DNA of 9,680 bases, from NCBI GenBank assembly GCA_029865445.1, contig JAOUGY010000136.1, forward strand, positions 1 to 9,680, written 5' to 3'. This document shows positions 6,514 to 9,680 of the stretch, piece after piece. The DNA is from Acidimicrobiia bacterium. Its GTDB lineage: Bacteria > Actinomycetota > Acidimicrobiia > Spongiisociales > ZC4RG35. Within the stretch, counting starts at the first letter, position 1; each line of letters starts with the position of its first letter. The position numbers and the translations under genes are program-made. Below the pieces are notes generated by a model that was not told the DNA's origin, did no database searches, and worked only from the letters and a program-made list of their open reading frames with translations.

Positions 6514-7257
6514 ATGTCAGGCCATTCCAAGTGGGCGACCATCAAACGAAAGAAGGGCGCCAACGACGCCAAGCGCGGCAAGTTGTTCGCCAAACTCGTC
6601 AAGGCCGTCGAGGTGGCGGCACGCCAGGGTGGGCCAAACCCGGCCGGCAACGCCACCCTCGCCCAGGCGATCGCAAAGGCGCGGGCCAGTTCGGTGCCGA
6701 TGGACAACATCGAACGAGCCATCAAACGCGGTTCGGGAGAACTCGACGGCGCCCATTACGAAGAGATCTGGTACGAGGGATACGGGCCGGGAGGCGTAGC
6801 GTTCTACTGCCAGATCCTCACGGACAACCGGAACCGGGCGGCGTCGGATGTCCGATCGACGTTCAATCGCAACAACGGCGCTCTCGGTGAACCGGGGTCC
6901 GTCGGGTACCTGTTCGAACCGAAGGGTCACATCGTCGTCGCCGGTGACGAAGAGGCCGTGATGCTGGCCGCTCTGGAGTCGGGAGCAGAGGACGTGCGTT
7001 CTGCGGGCGACAGTCACGAGGTGATCACTTCGCCCACGGACCTGTTCGCGGTCAACGACGCCCTGATCGAAACCGGGCTCGCCGTCGAGTCGGCCGAGGT
7101 GGTCCAGATGCCCTCGAACGTGGTGCCGGTCGATGCGTCGACCGCGTCCAAGGTGTTGCGACTGGTGGATGCCCTCGAGGATCTCGACGACGTGCAGACC
7201 GTGTACGCCAACTACGACATCGACGACGCCGTGATGGCTGAACTCGTCTCCGACTGA
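6514..7257 (+). CDS. yebC: YebC/TACO1 family protein
   Basis: A 247-residue protein of the usual YebC length. The family N-terminus is clear (MSGHSKWATIKRKKG, then DAKRGKLFAKL), as are the PMDNIERAIKRGSGEL segment and the YEGYGPGGVA motif followed by LTDNRNR. Members were first annotated as transcriptional regulators (PmpR/YebC). Related TACO1 acts in mitochondrial translation, and bacterial YebC has been linked to relief of ribosome stalling, so a ribosome-linked role is the more likely one. GGAG 5 bases before the ATG overlaps the pdxT end, and the gap is 2 bases, so the gene is read with pdxST. In many bacteria ruvC follows; here the next gene is convergent and unrelated. Confidence 0.95.
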   Translation: MSGHSKWATIKRKKGANDAKRGKLFAKLVKAVEVAARQGGPNPAGNATLAQAIAKARASSVPMDNIERAIKRGSGELDGAHYEEIWYEGYGPGGVAFYCQILTDNRNRAASDVRSTFNRNNGALGEPGSVGYLFEPKGHIVVAGDEEAVMLAALESGAEDVRSAGDSHEVITSPTDLFAVNDALIETGLAVESAEVVQMPSNVVPVDASTASKVLRLVDALEDLDDVQTVYANYDIDDAVMAELVSD

Positions 7258-7328
7258 GGCTGCTCATCGAGGGCGGGCCCCGGAGAACCCGAGTCATCGA
7301 TTACGTGCCCCGAAACCGCCGGCCTCCG
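7258..7328. other. Convergent intergenic junction without clear terminator
   Basis: This 71-base spacer lies between the yebC stop and the end of the minus-strand ArsA-like gene. It is GC-rich, with GGGCCC and two copies each of TCATCGA and GCCCCG, and a possible GGCGG/CCGCC pairing across a long loop. I see no compact stem followed by a T-run on either strand. Confidence 0.5.
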
Positions 7329-8357
7329 TCAGGAGAGGAGCGCGTCGAGGTCGAACCCGGTGGCCTCGGACACGAGGGACTCCAGCGAGTCGAGATCGGT
7401 CGGGGCCACCGGTTGCCAGCCGATGTGCGAGAGCGGCGTGCGGTAGCGGGCCTCGAACTCCGTGCGAAGGTCCCGCTGGCGGCGCGATTCGTCGCCCCAC
7501 CGCTTCAGGTTCTCGGCGAACACGGCCGCGACACGGCCGGGCCGGGCGTCGATCCAGTCCTCTGGCAGGGTTCGGTTGAAGACCACGGCAGTAGGCCGCG
7601 CTGCCACCTCCGGCAGATCGCGGAAGAACTTGACCGCTTCGCGAATCGGCGTCGGGTCCGAGGTCGTCACCACCAGGGTGGTGGCTTTCTTGAGATGGCT
7701 CTCGATCTGGCGGGAGCGCTGCGCCACACCGTCGTAGGTGGTCCGAAGGTCCATGAGGAACTGAGCGATCTCCTCGAGCAAGCCGGAACCGAGGATTTGA
7801 TCCGCCAGCCGGAGGGCAGGTTTCGTGGCGCGATCGAAGAAGAGTTTGCGCCCCGGTATCGACGCTCCCGTCACCCATTTCAAGACGCGTCCGCCAACGA
7901 GCTCTGTCATTGCCCGGGGTGCGGTGAAGAACTCGATGCCGCCGGCCGCCGGGGGAGTGTCGATGATGACCAACTCCCATGCCCGCGCATCGAGGAAGGT
8001 TGCCGCCTCTTCGGCCGCCGCATACGACTGGCTCGCCGGGAAATGGTTGGTGGCTGCGTTGAAAAACGGATTGTCGACGAGCCGGCCGGCGGCTTCAGGT
8101 GTGGCGTGGCGCCGTGCGATGGCCGTCCAGGATGCGGAAGCGTCGAGCATGGCCGCCCACAGGTTGGGCTCAGAGGGATGGGGTGCAGGCTCCGAGCCGA
8201 GGTATTCGATGCCGAGGGCGTCCGCGAGGCGCCGGGCAGGGTCGACCGTCACGACGAGCGTCCTGTGTCCGAGACGGGCTGCCCGCACCGCCAGGGCGGC
8301 GGAGAGCGTCGTCTTCCCAACCCCCCCGCCTCCGGTGACGAGGAGTGCCCTGGTCAT
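7329..8357 (-). CDS. ArsA/Get3-like ATPase, subunit B
   Basis: A 342-residue P-loop ATPase of the ArsA/Get3 family. The Walker A is TGGGGVGKTT (8-17): the catalytic lysine K15 is present, but the 'signature' lysine of the deviant Walker A (position 10) is Gly. Switch I is canonical, VDPARRLADALG (38-49). The switch II region begins DTPP (133-136) but lacks the TGH that follows in ArsA. This pattern resembles Rv3680-type subunits of actinobacteria. The frame is open 164 codons further upstream, but that part overlaps subunit A in another frame. The ATG at 8357 overlaps subunit A's stop as ATGA and has AGGAGG 7 bases ahead. The metal-binding cysteines expected of an arsenite pump are absent, so arsenite transport is unlikely. 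A Get3-like membrane-protein or envelope role is possible. Confidence 0.88.
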   Translation of the reverse strand: MTRALLVTGGGGVGKTTLSAALAVRAARLGHRTLVVTVDPARRLADALGIEYLGSEPAPHPSEPNLWAAMLDASASWTAIARRHATPEAAGRLVDNPFFNAATNHFPASQSYAAAEEAATFLDARAWELVIIDTPPAAGGIEFFTAPRAMTELVGGRVLKWVTGASIPGRKLFFDRATKPALRLADQILGSGLLEEIAQFLMDLRTTYDGVAQRSRQIESHLKKATTLVVTTSDPTPIREAVKFFRDLPEVAARPTAVVFNRTLPEDWIDARPGRVAAVFAENLKRWGDESRRQRDLRTEFEARYRTPLSHIGWQPVAPTDLDSLESLVSEATGFDLDALLS

Positions 8358-9214
8358 GGGAGCACCTCCTCTAGGGTGTCGGCGAGGAGTGCGGAGACCT
8401 CCGTCGGGGTCATCGTCCCAAACAGGTAGGGAAGCCGGATGTCGGGTGGCAGCCGGTCGAGCCAACGCTGTTGTTCTGTGTACAGCGACAGATGAAGGCG
8501 AGCGGCATCGCCCGCTCGACCAGATGGCAGGTTGGCGGACGCGTGATCGAGCGGAGGGAGCAGCCTGTTGGTCATGACGGTCGTTTCGCCCACCACCTCT
8601 TCCTTTCTCAACCAGGTGAGCGCTTCCACGGTCTCTGACGTGGGAAGCTCCTCGGCGAGCGTCACGAGCGTCAAGTTGGTCGCTCCTGGCTCGGCCAGGA
8701 TGTGCTCCATCCAGGCCGCCTGCTCTCGGATGCGGCCGGACAGTACGAGTTCGGTGATCGACCGCGCCGCCCGCAGATATGACCCGATTTGACCGGTGGG
8801 CGGCGCGTCGACCACCACGAGATCCCACACCTCTCGTTTGACCTCCCACAACACTTTGCCCATCGTGACGATCTCACGAACGGCCGGCGCGGCCGAGGCG
8901 AGGGCGTCGAAGGCCCGCACGGCAGGACCGAACGCCATGATCGGGGGAAGACCGACTTGGACCTGGAGGTACTCGACCAGGGCCTTCGACCGATTCACCA
9001 CCGACGTGGAAAGCCCGGGACGGTCTTCACGCGGTTCGAATTCGAGTGGTGGTACTCCCAGATGGGCGGCGAGACCGCCGCCGTCACCGCTCATAGCCAG
9101 CGCCAGGACCCGTGCGCCGCGCCGGTGGGCGGTCAGCGCGGTAGATGCCGCTACCGCGGACTTCCCCACTCCGCCCTTGCCGGAGACGATGACGAGCCTT
9201 CGCTCGTCGGTCAT
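8354..9214 (-). CDS. ArsA/Get3-like ATPase, subunit A
   Basis: A 286-residue P-loop ATPase paired with subunit B. It has a full deviant Walker A, SGKGGVGKSA (11-20), with signature lysine K13 and P-loop lysine K18. It also has DAPPTGQ (136-142), close to the ArsA DTAPTGH. Where ArsA has the DPA switch I, it has a glycine-rich AMSGDGGGLAAHLG (40-53). This matches the Rv3679-type subunit, in which switch I is also altered. No transmembrane segment or conserved cysteine cluster is seen, so it is probably a cytoplasmic or membrane-peripheral ATPase. The stop is one base after the B start begins (ATGA overlap), and the gene begins one base after the preceding small gene ends, so the three are almost certainly one transcript. 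No strong Shine-Dalgarno is seen, consistent with coupling to the upstream gene. Confidence 0.88.
   Translation of the reverse strand: MTDERRLVIVSGKGGVGKSAVAASTALTAHRRGARVLALAMSGDGGGLAAHLGVPPLEFEPREDRPGLSTSVVNRSKALVEYLQVQVGLPPIMAFGPAVRAFDALASAAPAVREIVTMGKVLWEVKREVWDLVVVDAPPTGQIGSYLRAARSITELVLSGRIREQAAWMEHILAEPGATNLTLVTLAEELPTSETVEALTWLRKEEVVGETTVMTNRLLPPLDHASANLPSGRAGDAARLHLSLYTEQQRWLDRLPPDIRLPYLFGTMTPTEVSALLADTLEEVLP
8365..8370 (-). promoter_or_regulatory. Ribosome binding site fixing the ArsA-B start
   Basis: AGGAGG within the last codons of subunit A, 7 bases ahead of ATG 8357. It shows that subunit B has its own strong initiation and excludes the much longer upstream extension. Confidence 0.8.
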
Positions 9215-9215
9215 G

Positions 9216-9428
9216 TCAGCCGCTCAAGGGGATTCGGAGGACGAGTTGTCCTTCTTCGACCGACCAGGCGGCGCCACCGATCAACGAGTAGTCCGTGAAG
9301 TCGTTTTCCGCCTGGCTGATGAACTTCCGGCGCTCTTCACCGGCTACCGGTGGTAGGGGTCGGTCCTTCACGGCCTCGGCGCGCGTCCGGAACCGTTCAA
9401 TCATCGCATCGACATCGAATTCGGCCAT
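9216..9428 (-). CDS. Small protein of unknown function ahead of the ArsA-like pair
   Basis: A 70-residue protein that I cannot assign to a named family. Residues 1-21 (MAEFDVDAMIERFRTRAEAVK) look like a charged amphipathic helix. A PLPPVAGEERR turn follows at 24-34, then a second helix with FISQAENDFTDY. A C-terminal strand-rich part ends in LVLRIPL. There is no signal peptide, membrane segment or cysteine. It is judged real because it shares the strand and codon style of its neighbours, fills the space between rmlD and subunit A, and ends one base before subunit A starts. Its position suggests a partner or regulator of the ATPase pair. In Mycobacterium a different small gene sits ahead of the equivalent pair. 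The ATG is 24 bases after the rmlD stop, with no strong Shine-Dalgarno. Confidence 0.7.
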   Translation of the reverse strand: MAEFDVDAMIERFRTRAEAVKDRPLPPVAGEERRKFISQAENDFTDYSLIGGAAWSVEEGQLVLRIPLSG

Positions 9429-9435
9429 GACACCC

Positions 9436-9441
9436 AGAATA
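9436..9441 (-). promoter_or_regulatory. Candidate -10 element for the small gene/ArsA operon
   Basis: TATTCT on the minus strand (TANNNT type) ends 7 bases before the ATG at 9428. This is the spacing at which transcription would start at or next to the start codon, giving a leaderless mRNA. No -35 hexamer is evident. Readthrough from rmlD is the alternative. Confidence 0.35.
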
Positions 9442-9452
9442 GGTCGGTTCGT

Positions 9453-9680
9453 TCAGCGATTCGGGTAGAGCTGTTCGACAATGGCCTCCACGGCACGGCG
9501 CCACGGTGGCAGCACGATTGAATCGGCTGGCGTCATTCTCTCCGACCCGAGTACGGAGTATCGAGGTCGACGGGCGGTGGTGATGTAGTCGTCCGACGTA
9601 CAACGCTCGAGCAACGATGGGTCGATTCCGGCGACTTGCATCGCGGTTTCCGCAAGCTCGAACCAAGTCGCCGTGTCGCT
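9453..9680 (-). CDS. rmlD: dTDP-4-dehydrorhamnose reductase, C-terminal part (cut by right window edge)
   Basis: The minus-strand frame is open from the right edge to a stop at 9453, giving the last 75 residues. An internal ATG at 9641 is not the true start, because the coding frame continues beyond it. The sequence fits the RmlD C-terminus: a TATWFELAETAMQVAGID segment (matching the family's WF/Y-E-A-x-x-I-F helix), a TSDDYITTARRPRYSVLGSE stretch with the conserved RPxYSVL, and a closing PPWRRAVEAIVEQL helix. RmlD performs the last step in making dTDP-L-rhamnose, using NADPH, for cell-wall or surface polysaccharides. The N-terminal Rossmann fold and catalytic Tyr-x3-Lys are outside the window, so activity cannot be judged. 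It could be cotranscribed with the small gene 24 bases downstream. Confidence 0.8.
   Translation of the reverse strand, partial: SDTATWFELAETAMQVAGIDPSLLERCTSDDYITTARRPRYSVLGSERMTPADSIVLPPWRRAVEAIVEQLYPNR

Noticed and set aside
7264..7300. Repeated TCATCGA and GCCCCG in the convergent spacer as a possible terminator or attachment site
   Set aside because: The copies are direct and very short, with no compact stem, T-run or integrase nearby.
8358..8849. 164-codon upstream extension of ArsA subunit B
   Set aside because: It lies over subunit A in another frame, is not family-like, and the ATG at 8357 has its own strong ribosome binding site.
7329..9214. Arsenite efflux system
   Set aside because: There is no arsB, arsC, arsR or arsD nearby, and the metal-binding cysteines of ArsA are not visible in either subunit.

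Overview
The window is GC-rich, tightly packed bacterial chromosome and reads as an actinomycetote. The main reason is a compact set of phosphatidylinositol-mannoside (PIM) genes (CDP-alcohol phosphatidyltransferase, PatA-like acyltransferase, PimA-like mannosyltransferase) followed by pdxS, pdxT and yebC. This matches the order known from the Mycobacterium PIM locus. An EF-G2-type GTPase and a tandem pair of ArsA/Get3-like ATPases are also typical of Actinomycetota. Low similarity in detail to mycobacterial proteins, and a different neighbourhood on both sides, suggest a less studied class such as Acidimicrobiia; that placement is inference.

Layout. Bases 1-2408 are on the minus strand: the N-terminal 114 codons of citrate synthase (gltA, cut by the left edge), preceded by the complete EF-G2-like gene. 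A 116-base divergent spacer (2409-2524) separates them from the plus-strand cluster pgsA, patA-like, pimA-like, pdxS, pdxT, yebC (2525-7257). Within that cluster the three PIM genes overlap by four bases each, pdxS has its own strong ribosome binding site and possibly its own promoter, and pdxS-pdxT-yebC are separated by 9 and 2 bases. A 71-base convergent junction (7258-7328) follows. The right part is again minus strand: rmlD C-terminus (cut by the right edge), a 70-codon gene of unknown function, ArsA-like subunit A and ArsA-like subunit B, read from right to left with gaps of 24, 1 and -4 bases.

How the genes work together. The PIM genes would make phosphatidylinositol(phosphate), add mannose and acylate it, for the cell envelope. 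PdxS and PdxT form the PLP synthase. YebC is a translation-associated or regulatory factor. RmlD completes dTDP-L-rhamnose, another envelope precursor. The ArsA-like pair looks like an obligate heterodimer. The two subunits have lost different parts of the canonical ATPase site, and a small unknown protein is encoded directly ahead of them.

No mobile element, CRISPR array, tRNA or rRNA was seen, and no gap exceeds 120 bases. Most of the window is ordinary core genome. The least explained part is the small-protein/ArsA-A/ArsA-B operon.
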